NCBI GenBank assembly: GCA_903895195.1
Contig: CAITSZ010000046.1
Span: 62,001-126,000, forward strand
From: an uncultured Chlorobiaceae bacterium
GTDB taxonomy: Bacteria; Bacteroidota; Chlorobiia; Chlorobiales; Chlorobiaceae
Length of the DNA stretch: 64,000 bases
Reading direction: 5' to 3'
In this document: positions 32,301 through 38,912 of the stretch, in pieces
Position numbering within the stretch: position 1 is the first letter of the stretch
How the letters are laid out: the number at the start of each line of letters is the position of its first letter
Position numbers and translations under genes: made by a program
Notes under the pieces: generated by a model
Told to the model about the DNA's origin: nothing
Seen by the model: the letters and a program-made list of their open reading frames with translations, nothing else
Databases searched by the model: none

Positions 32301-35300
32301 CATAGGTTACTTTATCAACATGCTTCCTCTTGCATGCCCAGGTGCCGAATCAGACTTGTTCGAGAAATCGGTTCAAGCCATGCAGCAGAATCTTGCGGAA
32401 GCACTTCAACACTCGCTCTACCCTTTTGCCCGCATTTACGGTGATTTCCGACAGCGAGTCACGCATGTGACAACTCCAGGGCGTTATCCGCTTTTTGACA
32501 TTGCTGCCACCGAAAACCCTGCCATACATACAAGTTCAGAAACAGGGTTTTATTTTTCCAGCACAGCTCTTCCTGAGCCTGGAGAGGTAAGCTATGAACT
32601 GCGACGCAATGCACCGGCACAGGATCTTGTACTGGTGCACGAAGGAGTGGATGAGGGTGGCATTGTGCTGACATGGTATGCCAATGCCGCCATTTATACA
32701 GAGGATACCGCTCATACCTGGTTTGATTCTCTTGTAGGCTGGATGCGTTTTCTGGGAGGAACCTCTTACCAAAACGAGATGCAGCTCCCTCGTCTTCTGC
32801 CTGAAGAAGAAGAAGAGCTCGAACTATGGCAGAAGGGCCCACTTCGCTCCTGTGAAGCAGCATCATTTCCTGAACTGTTTCGACAGATATCCAAATTGCA
32901 TCCTGATCGTCCGGCAATAGTAACTGATGCAGGAGTTCAAAGCTACGAAACCGTAAACCTTAGAGCCGACGCTTTGGCCAATGCTCTGCTCAATCTGGGT
33001 GTAAAGCGAGGAGAAGCGGTAGGAGTATATACGGAGCGCTCCGCTGCCCTGCCTGAAACTGTCCTCGCAATCTGGAAAGCAGGGGCATGCTACCTTCCAC
33101 TGACGGCAGATCTCCCGGCAGAACGACTTGCCTTTATGGCCAAAGATGCAGATCTGCGCATAATCATTGCGCTCGACAATCTCTCTTTGCCTCCTGAACT
33201 CACCGGCGAACGCTTTATAACCTTAAGACCTGAAGATTTTTTTTGTGATGCATCTGATGCGGCGGAAATAAACCTGACAATTACACCTGACGATACGGCC
33301 TATATCCTCTATACATCCGGATCAACCGGTCTTCCAAAGGGAGTTCTCCTGCTTCATAAAGGCCTGCTTAATCTCGGCCTTGGAGCATCTGAAATCCTTG
33401 GGATTACGAGTGACGACCGTTTTCTGTTGAGCTCTTCACCATCATTCGATCTATGGATAAGTGATCTGGCTGCAGCATGGTCATCCGGTGCTGCATTGGT
33501 GCCAATAAGGCGGGAAGAGATGAACGATATTGCCGGCATGCTTTCTTTGCTCAAGAGGTTCGACGTCACGGTGGCCACAATGTCACCATCCTATCTGCGT
33601 TTGTTCCAACACTCAGAATTTCCAGGGTTACGCGTTATTATGACGGTCGGCGAGGCTCCTATAGCTGAGGATTCGCGCTTCTACGCATCAAAACTTGAAT
33701 ACTATAACGGATACGGTCCAACAGAAAATACAGCAGCATCTGCAATAGGTCGTATTTTTCCACATGCAAAGCATATCTCAGTTGGAACTCCCGTTTCCAA
33801 TATGGTAATTCACATCGTCGCAGAATCCGGTAAAATCCTGCCACCCGGTGCAACAGGAGAAGTGTGGGTTGCCGGACCAGGGCTTGCTGCCGGCTATCTC
33901 AACAGGCCTGATCTCACTGCGGATGTTTTTGTAGATTTTAATGGCATTCGTTGCTACCGGACTGGCGATCTTGGCCGCTGGCTCCGGTCAGGTGAGTTGG
34001 AAATTCTCGGGCGTAGAGATTCCCAGGTCAAATTGCGAGGTCAGCGCGTAGAACTTGGCGAAATAGAATATCGTCTTGCAAGCTATCCGGGTGTCAAACA
34101 CTCTGTCGTTATCGTTGAAACACGTCCAGACCACACTCAGGCGCTCCGCTCATTTGTAACCATTGATGCTGAGACAGAAACGCCAACCCATACAGAGTGG
34201 GTACGCCATCTATCAGAAACACTTCCCTCTTTCATGATCCCGCAGTCCATCAACCGGATATCTTCCATACCCCTCAATGCCGCCGGCAAAGTTGATAGGC
34301 AGGAGCTGCTCAACTCCATTGAAACAATTCCGTCTTCCTCCCTTGCAGATGTCATCGATAAAAACAGCTATTCACAGCAAACCGCGCCACAAAGCGCTAC
34401 AGAAAAGAGAATAGCCGAAATCTGGCAGCAGCAGCTCCATCATGAACTCGTAGCCCGTGAGGATAATTTTTTTGAAATCGGGGGCGACAGTCTCCGCGCA
34501 ATTGCTGTGATAAGCCGACTCCGTCGTGAATTCCAGTGTCATGTAAACAACCTATACGAGCATCCTGTTCTTTCAGACTTTGCCCTTTGCTGCCGACCTC
34601 GTCCTGACCACTTGCGCACGATTATTGGAAATCTCCATACAGAGTACCTTCATGATCTTGAAATTCAGGCGTCAGTGGAGACTGATCGCAAAGAAGCGTT
34701 GCGTTCTCAACGCATCATCTATGAAAAGCGCCTTCACACTGATCTTGAGCGTGAACTCATCTCTCGCCACTCCTACCACCATGTCCTGCTGACCGGGGCT
34801 GCCGGTTATCTTGGAAGCTACCTTTTGCGTGAACTTCTTGCCGACCAGAGAACCACCGTAACTGCTCTGGTTCGCAGCAGCGACAATCAATCGGCACGCT
34901 CAAAGCTCGGCCATGTATTGTCAGGATACTTTGGGGCCGAGGCAGGCACACTCTTACGCGATAACTCACGCCTGAATGTTTTGGCCGGTGACCTCCGAGA
35001 TCCGGAACTTCTTCTTTCCCACTACGATTATAGCGAGCTCTCTGTTACACTGGATGCCATTTATCACTGTGCTGCCAATGTAAATCATATAGGCCTCTAC
35101 CGTGATTTCCTTGCTGACAACGTCGATGCTACACGCAACCTTATAACACTGGCAGCACGTCGCAAGCCTGCGCCTTCTGACATTCACTTTGTCTCCACCA
35201 TGTCGGTATGCGGCACTGCATTGCAAAACGAATTCAGACTCTTTACCGAGTATGACTTTGTTCCAGTATCACAGGACGGCAACTACTACATCCGCACCAA

Positions 35301-35913
35301 ACAGGAGGCCGAACGTCTGGTGATCGCTTCACGCGGGGAGTTGGCAAACGCCAGCATACACCGGGTTGGAAATATTTCTTTTGCCACCGACAGCGCCATA
35401 TTACAGCACAACATCTCCGATAACGCGTTTTTCCGGCAACTGGTAGCCTTTATGCGTCTTGGAGTTGTCCCTCTCGAGCTTAAAGCATCGCTCAGCCATG
35501 TCGATGTTGTTGCCCGTTCAATCATTGCACTTGCTGACAGAAAAAACTTAACAAATGAGATACACCATATAGAGAGTTCACGCCGAGACCGGCTTGCCGA
35601 CATTATTCTTGCTGTGGAGGGAATGGAAAAGATTGTCCACACCTGCGATTTCGGTGAGTTCCTTCAAAGACTTCAGGATGCGATTGATGAGCCGGAAATG
35701 GAATCGGCACTTGCAGAGAGTGTTGAAAATTACAACCTTCAATCTGATTCATCTATCCTGAGTAAAACACATGGAGTGGTCGTGACCTCAGACCGGACAC
35801 AGCTGCTGCTTGAAAAGCTTGGGATAACCTGGCCTGAAATCCCCTCAGCTGGACAACACGCCCTTTTGAGCGCAGCAATGAAAGCCCAGACAGAAGATGA
35901 ACATCGCCGATAA
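23350..35913 (+). CDS. Non-ribosomal peptide synthetase, A-PCP-C-A-PCP-C-A-PCP-C-A-PCP-TR (4187 aa)
   Basis: A3 motifs LFTSGSTGTPKGV, IYTSGTTGVPKGV, LYTSGSTGKPKGT, LYTSGSTGLPKGV. PCPs FFALGGTSL, FFALGGNSL, FFALGGHSL, FFEIGGDSL. C motifs HHSVVDGTS, HHSVGDGQS, HHAVGDGLS. C-terminal Rossmann thioester reductase VLLTGAAGYLGSYLLRELLADQRTTVTALVR...YHCAANVNHI...YYIRTKQEAERLV. Confidence 0.97.
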   Translation: MHDYQKIHEYFKKLALKQPGYPALIADEGFATYAELDAAAERVALELQSRGIDLQEAVGVLTERSQGLPAAFLGILKAGGVYVPMVADLPAARLANIAEQAGIRRLIALDGIEPAPLLIEKVTSNGSSSGPDAVIRPELLTKDGQTFVPPAEESSGSGNLAAILFTSGSTGTPKGVMITHDACVNMVLGHIEAQNISRNDRILLSASPGFILGFRELCLPLMSGAAFVHVSRSTIDNPERLLNVMAHHHVSVALFTPSYLHLLNRAVPPGLRCIITAGERPNADDARYYARYLDYWNLHGATEVCGTICMHHVEADEEGAIPSGRPFTNTTVLLLDEFGNEVPKGEVGELHVTGIGISPGYINQPQLTDEYFVETRYGRAFRSHDLARWNKNGELEALGRADNLVKISGQPVSLGEIELALRQHPSVRQAAALFLKGRLVACVECRDPANAKEIDWREFLRNTLPSYMVPAMVAVLPKIPINSAGKVDQKTLIDIADSLLSEELKLEKGTPPQGEVEVAITGIWEELLKVHPIMRENNFFALGGTSLMAIVVSQRLRVLGYNIPVQMVLTSLSVEALAAQIVRLQDLSSSISDGGPLENIATSDQEDFWIASEIGISPLASHIVRILRVHGRVPQPELWQSAWSGLIDRHAALRTGFYADENSVLRWKTLESKELSDHPSFILDHCSSVEDATVIVTCWANKPFLLSSPPLAKAGLISIDNENETLFWFVLHHSVVDGTSARLIQEDLLDLLAGRPLPQASDGIALASHAEQHYFASDRITRDRNFWKTRLELLLKRGSKAFDEYVGEHHRQRPSLPTGRGSRPLSEHLDALTVDALARLAKTQGVGLHALLLTLLAIEIRRRGGHRDIMVGSGITIRPAGGETAVGHFVNVLPVILMQEEDIPLTRLLQSTQSALTETVEHGAYPAGLLYREFRQSQPELRPQSRTSLFDIALTAIPSRVCIDHESGLTLEPRILPGELENPAAGLDLSFSHEPCPENGGGLNLLLAWNPDVCSEESAHAWLSAFAEWGRWLAEKPERIEQPIPALLPRETALLEQWERGPEIVQPNKRCFEFFEAFADKHPDRTAIVSHGRNESFKEIDDRSNGIAHSLINAGVVRGSRVAVLASGPVNIIETVLGIWKAGATYLPLPSEHPATRLSLMAKDGGADFLALLDGLPIPHLLADSVRTVIRPEESKPSEKRPHIGGSPDDVAYIIYTSGTTGVPKGVPVTHRAYVNAVLGVAERVGFQPEDRMSLVSSIGFDASLWELGHGLLNGITLVPVSQSMREDPWLLKRFYSESGVTIAFHAPSYLRVSEEVPFEGLRILLTGGEAPNFNDLKHHACRSEFWNFYGPTEAAIVVSGGRVEIDHDQDVPITVGRPLPNVRISIRRSDGSQVPPGVEGELWLGGVGISQGYVNRADLSAECFVSTPDGSFYRSGDFGRWTADGQIEVYGRMDHQIKLNGQRVELGEIEQTLCTHPAILNAVVVVEELEKGVKVLKAFIQPKAEELPGEASVLAFLAERLSAYMIPASIISLATIPLTPSGKADRDAILRIAGKQDNTVVREMPQGPVEQNIAGIWSDVLGQPVARHDNFFALGGNSLLAVTLAHRITESLNRKVSARALFAAPILSAFVEHIESLPVFQEPEITTLTDLASEGEKEFWTAESAGLDTRTFTIPVCFLVNGEFSPDRWQSAWSTLMERHEGLRTYFEDDGSGELKRRVAKEIDGRVEFAAVETTPAALAHIRQRQLTSLSMSVAPLWRAGLVEACDEHKRFFWLALHHSVGDGQSISTLCDELANVLTGSVLSSPGGSGKVFASREQTYFASIDANNDLLYWKSALQAIPVAAFEEWPLDIGRSSKIPSGNHRLELLLDSRTSEGLRAIARSHKTTLHALILSLLALEVRRRTRRSDIVIGTTASVRESASDSKIIGYGVNMLPLHLRPGAGQCFGDLLRETQHTLSEALQHVRLPFSHIYRAFWNDHPEIRNPQRYPLFDIAVTENPGSTEDELSRRFTRAMTATESISYERTDASPGQDMVLMHENLHGGELLLQWHVNAAIYTEETARIWLNALRGWARWFAEDALRSAQPLPQLLPDEEKLLFNWGHGKTVERPRLRFHELFEMIADRSAQAGSPAVITCNGTLSYRDLDREANIIAHALLLKGVKRRSIVAVLTGRSPNLPAAVLGIWKTGGIYLPLSSDLPAERSAFMALDAGASFLIALDGVPLPELLADGLPEALRPEKLGESFREQHGRRAISIGEPDDTAYILYTSGSTGKPKGTLISHRSYVNMVLGAAGILGLSAQDRYLMFASPSFDVSLSDLGVPLSCGAAICQAPNEIIESPNRFYHFLREGSVTVADITPTYLALFEEIELPSSLRILVTGGEPPVPADVKRYARKLSYFNAYGPTENTITSTMGVLDREERGFVSAGKPLPNTSVYICDDHGDLLPPGLTGELWLGGMGISQGYLNRAELTQASFTERPWGHCYRTGDLGRWHTDGTIEIIGRIDDQVKINGIRIELGEIEYAVAKLPAVSQAVALLVEQPGVQKSLWAFVRLKTGAQLPDTAGWQEQLREHLPSHMIPSGVIPVPSIPLAVSGKVDRSALLAFLEHCPVQSGMTPPQNELELCIAEVWAAVLGKTTIHREDNFFALGGHSLLAIAVAHQLEKALGCEIPARELFAEPTLAGFAERVRIAQLSETGLNLSTDLATEGEREFWTAEQAGLDTIGFNIPLKLYVHGNTLPPEQWQTLWNELINRHESLRTSFTEDEPGVLRRVVSKQLNKTLELQLFSSNSEADRYIGTQVSEPFSMSTPGLWRAGLAEVEGGQPIFWFVMHHAVGDGLSLGILVDELSALIRGKTLAPPAIGFDYSAGKEAAYLESKRAESDSAYWQGVVADLVKRTPDALDEWPLDKPRANARSATSCPGSHCFRTHLDHATAQALRGLAQRNNATLHALMLTVLGLEVRRRTGRSGFLLGTAASTRQSAAEAQTIGYFINMLPLACPGAESDLFEKSVQAMQQNLAEALQHSLYPFARIYGDFRQRVTHVTTPGRYPLFDIAATENPAIHTSSETGFYFSSTALPEPGEVSYELRRNAPAQDLVLVHEGVDEGGIVLTWYANAAIYTEDTAHTWFDSLVGWMRFLGGTSYQNEMQLPRLLPEEEEELELWQKGPLRSCEAASFPELFRQISKLHPDRPAIVTDAGVQSYETVNLRADALANALLNLGVKRGEAVGVYTERSAALPETVLAIWKAGACYLPLTADLPAERLAFMAKDADLRIIIALDNLSLPPELTGERFITLRPEDFFCDASDAAEINLTITPDDTAYILYTSGSTGLPKGVLLLHKGLLNLGLGASEILGITSDDRFLLSSSPSFDLWISDLAAAWSSGAALVPIRREEMNDIAGMLSLLKRFDVTVATMSPSYLRLFQHSEFPGLRVIMTVGEAPIAEDSRFYASKLEYYNGYGPTENTAASAIGRIFPHAKHISVGTPVSNMVIHIVAESGKILPPGATGEVWVAGPGLAAGYLNRPDLTADVFVDFNGIRCYRTGDLGRWLRSGELEILGRRDSQVKLRGQRVELGEIEYRLASYPGVKHSVVIVETRPDHTQALRSFVTIDAETETPTHTEWVRHLSETLPSFMIPQSINRISSIPLNAAGKVDRQELLNSIETIPSSSLADVIDKNSYSQQTAPQSATEKRIAEIWQQQLHHELVAREDNFFEIGGDSLRAIAVISRLRREFQCHVNNLYEHPVLSDFALCCRPRPDHLRTIIGNLHTEYLHDLEIQASVETDRKEALRSQRIIYEKRLHTDLERELISRHSYHHVLLTGAAGYLGSYLLRELLADQRTTVTALVRSSDNQSARSKLGHVLSGYFGAEAGTLLRDNSRLNVLAGDLRDPELLLSHYDYSELSVTLDAIYHCAANVNHIGLYRDFLADNVDATRNLITLAARRKPAPSDIHFVSTMSVCGTALQNEFRLFTEYDFVPVSQDGNYYIRTKQEAERLVIASRGELANASIHRVGNISFATDSAILQHNISDNAFFRQLVAFMRLGVVPLELKASLSHVDVVARSIIALADRKNLTNEIHHIESSRRDRLADIILAVEGMEKIVHTCDFGEFLQRLQDAIDEPEMESALAESVENYNLQSDSSILSKTHGVVVTSDRTQLLLEKLGITWPEIPSAGQHALLSAAMKAQTEDEHRR

Positions 35914-37207
35914 GGAGTCAACAACAATTGAGCTTGATGAAAGACAACGTATGAAAACATTGCATGAACAGTACGAATCAGTTGAGGCGGCTGAATATCT
36001 TCCAATCCAGCAGTGGTTTATAAGGAAAGAGCTTAAGGATAGAAATCACTTTAACCACTCATTCCTGATTCATGTTGGTGAAACAATAGATAAGAAGAGG
36101 CTTCAGAGAGCGCTGGAGAAGCTGAACACTCTGCATGACTCACTGAGGGCGATTTACCATGGAGGAAAGCAATATTTAAGGAAAGAGAGCCGGATAGCTC
36201 TAATAAAAGAATTGAATATCAAGGGCAAAAACGAAGAAGAGATATTCAAAGAGCTTACAAGTTGGCAAAACGGATTTGACATTGAGAAAGGGTATGTCTG
36301 GCAAAGTGGTATTTTAAGAGGGTATGAAGATGGCAGTGAACGCATATTTCTGGCTTTTCATCATATCATATTCGATGCGGCAAGCTGGTCGATAATACGC
36401 GAAGACCTGAAAGCACTCTATGAAGGCAAGGAAGTAGAAAAAAAAGGAAGCAGTTACCGACAATGGGCGGATGCAGTAAGAGAGTACGGCAAAAGTGCTG
36501 CCATGGAAGAGAGAGCGTATTGGGGCGCGGTGCAAAAAGAGGATGACAACTATAAAGTGGATTGGAATAATTTCACAGAACAAGATGACAGCGAGTTACG
36601 ATCTACAAGAGTAGATATTTCATCAGAGGCAGTCAAGAGGTTGAACTTGATAAACAATGATGATAACAAGGTCGATATCAATGATGTACTGCTCGGCGCT
36701 CTTGGTTATTCGCTTTATGAAGTAACCGGAAAAAAGAAAAACTGGATAACACTGGAAAAACAGGGACGTGAAGCAATAGATGACCATCTTGACATAAGCC
36801 GTACCGTTGGATGGTTCACAACACTCTACCCGGTGTATCTCAGCGTCGGAAAAGATATCGGAGAGACCATAGTCATCAATAAGGAGTCGATAACAAAAGT
36901 CCCGCATAATGGAATAGGATACGGAGCTCTATACGGTTACGACAACATGCCGAAGATTCTCTTTAATTATATTGAGAGTATTGCTGGAACAGAAGAGCTT
37001 CTTTGGCCGATACGCATGGGAGAGGCAGCCGGCGAAAGCATGTGTCCGGATAACAGGTTCGGGAATATAGTCGATATCAACGGAATGCAGAGAGATGGGA
37101 AAATAGGGTTCTGGATTGACAGCTGCCTGAAAGAAGATAACCACGAACTGCTGTGTAAAGCTTTTAAGAGAAATATTGAGGCAATAACCCTGTATCTTCA
37201 CCCATAA
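35897..37207 (+). CDS. Free-standing condensation-superfamily protein resembling an NRPS epimerization domain
   Basis: LPIQQWFIRKELKDRNHFNHSFLI (E1-like), FLAFHHIIFDAASWSIIREDL (HHxxxDxxSW), YRQWADAVREY, LEKQGREA (cf. EGHGRE), TVGWFTTLYPVYL, NGIGYGALYGY. All are E-domain hallmarks. Overlaps the NRPS stop by 17 bp. Confidence 0.88.
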   Translation: MNIADKESTTIELDERQRMKTLHEQYESVEAAEYLPIQQWFIRKELKDRNHFNHSFLIHVGETIDKKRLQRALEKLNTLHDSLRAIYHGGKQYLRKESRIALIKELNIKGKNEEEIFKELTSWQNGFDIEKGYVWQSGILRGYEDGSERIFLAFHHIIFDAASWSIIREDLKALYEGKEVEKKGSSYRQWADAVREYGKSAAMEERAYWGAVQKEDDNYKVDWNNFTEQDDSELRSTRVDISSEAVKRLNLINNDDNKVDINDVLLGALGYSLYEVTGKKKNWITLEKQGREAIDDHLDISRTVGWFTTLYPVYLSVGKDIGETIVINKESITKVPHNGIGYGALYGYDNMPKILFNYIESIAGTEELLWPIRMGEAAGESMCPDNRFGNIVDINGMQRDGKIGFWIDSCLKEDNHELLCKAFKRNIEAITLYLHP

Positions 37208-37262
37208 TGGAGAAACATAAGGAAATGCAACGGTCAGTTTCTTTTATGACAAGGAGAGTCCA

Positions 37263-38912
37263 GTGAATCTGCTTCGCCTCCTGCAACTGCTTGAAAAAAA
37301 GCCACTTCACCGGCTTTTACTCACTGCTGTTTTCTCTGCATTGAGTACGACAGGCATACTTGCGCTTGTTACCTATGCAGCGCAGAAAATTGACTCCACA
37401 AAAGAAAAATTTGTTGATCTCCCCATAGCCGGACTGTTTGTTGTATGCGTCATAATCTACATCATCTCTGACAGTCGGATGATAGCCAGGTTTGCGGCCG
37501 ATATTGAACAGGCGATTGATTACTTGCGAATGCAGCTTATCAATCGTCTTCGTCATGCCGATCTGTGGAAACTTGAACACTTTGGCCAAAGCAGACTGTT
37601 TGGAAGTATAACCCAAAGCTGCAAGGTTATTTCATCGAACTCTCAGTACCTCGCCATGGCATCACGATCAGTTATACTGACAGTGACCATTCTCCTCTAT
37701 ATCGCTACAGTTTCAATGCTCTCATTTTTTCTTCTGACTTCCTTACTGATTGCGGCGGCAGCGGTCTATTACAAATTAGGCTTATCTGTAGAGAGATGTC
37801 AGAAGGATCTTGCCTCTGACGAGTCAAAACTTTTTGAATGCGTCTCAGACCTTCTGGACGGATTCAAAGAGCAACGCCTCTCCAGCGCTCATAGCCGGGC
37901 CCTTGGCGAGGATTATGGCAAACTGTCGTCACACACCCTTACCACTCGAAGTGAGCTGCACAGGGAAAGCTGGAATCAGTTCGTATTCGGTGAAACAATG
38001 GTTCACGTTATGCTGGGGATTGTTGTTTTTATTGTGCCGATTTACTCCCCCGCCGTCAGCAAAGAACTGGTGAAAATATCGGCAGCAATCCTCTTTATGA
38101 TAGCGCCTATTTTCGGACTGATGCAGTCTCTGACTGTATTAAGGGCTGCGACAGCTGCTGCAGATCGCATGATGGTGCTCGAAGAAGAGCTTAAAGCACT
38201 TGAAGAACAAGGCAGTGATTCGGAACCCGAAACAGTCCCCGAAAATTTCTCTGTGATCCGAATGGCTGATATTGAATTTTCATTTCCGTCACAATCCGGA
38301 GAGAAGCCCTTTGCTATCGGGCCGCTCAATGTTGAGATCAAAAGAGGTGAAACTGTATTTGTGACCGGTGGCAATGGTTCAGGAAAATCAACATTCATTA
38401 AACTCCTTACCGGCCTCTATCATCCTGATCGTGGAATACTGCAAGTTGACAACATGGTGATTTCTTACGATAAGCTGGCAAGTTATAGAGCGTTGATAGC
38501 ACCCGTCTTTTCAGATTTCCATCTTTTTTCGCACCTCTATGGTATCGAAACAATCGACAAGCTCGCAGCAGAAGACCTTTTGAACTGGATGGAGATGGAG
38601 CATATCGCAGGAATCAAGGGAAACAGATTTACACGGACCAATCTTTCAACCGGACAACGCAAGCGCCTCGCTCTTGTTGCGGCGTTGCTTGAAGCAAAAC
38701 CGATTCTTGTTCTTGACGAATGGGCTGCAGATCAAGATTCACTCTTCCGGAAAAAATTTTACCACGATCTCTTGCCTGAACTGCGACGTCGAGGCCTCAC
38801 CATCATCGCCGTAACTCACGATGACCGCTATTTTGACGCTGCCGATCGCTTGCTCCACCTTGAGGAAGGCCGGATAACTGAGTTGCCGAAAAACCAGAGG
38901 GAGGGTATATGA
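37263..38912 (+). CDS. Cyclic-peptide-export-type ABC transporter (SyrD/PvdE family), TMD-NBD fusion
   Basis: 549 aa. Walker A GGNGSGKSTFIKLLTGL, signature LSTGQRKRLAL, Walker B ILVLDEWAADQDSLFRKKFY, typical of SyrD/PvdE exporters. Confidence 0.93.
   Translation: MNLLRLLQLLEKKPLHRLLLTAVFSALSTTGILALVTYAAQKIDSTKEKFVDLPIAGLFVVCVIIYIISDSRMIARFAADIEQAIDYLRMQLINRLRHADLWKLEHFGQSRLFGSITQSCKVISSNSQYLAMASRSVILTVTILLYIATVSMLSFFLLTSLLIAAAAVYYKLGLSVERCQKDLASDESKLFECVSDLLDGFKEQRLSSAHSRALGEDYGKLSSHTLTTRSELHRESWNQFVFGETMVHVMLGIVVFIVPIYSPAVSKELVKISAAILFMIAPIFGLMQSLTVLRAATAAADRMMVLEEELKALEEQGSDSEPETVPENFSVIRMADIEFSFPSQSGEKPFAIGPLNVEIKRGETVFVTGGNGSGKSTFIKLLTGLYHPDRGILQVDNMVISYDKLASYRALIAPVFSDFHLFSHLYGIETIDKLAAEDLLNWMEMEHIAGIKGNRFTRTNLSTGQRKRLALVAALLEAKPILVLDEWAADQDSLFRKKFYHDLLPELRRRGLTIIAVTHDDRYFDAADRLLHLEEGRITELPKNQREGI

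Noticed and set aside
23389-35700. Many antisense and out-of-frame ORFs (60-180 aa) opposite the NRPS and NRPS-PKS genes
   Set aside because: Overlap strongly supported megasynthase frames and show no recognizable motifs; expected by chance in long coding DNA
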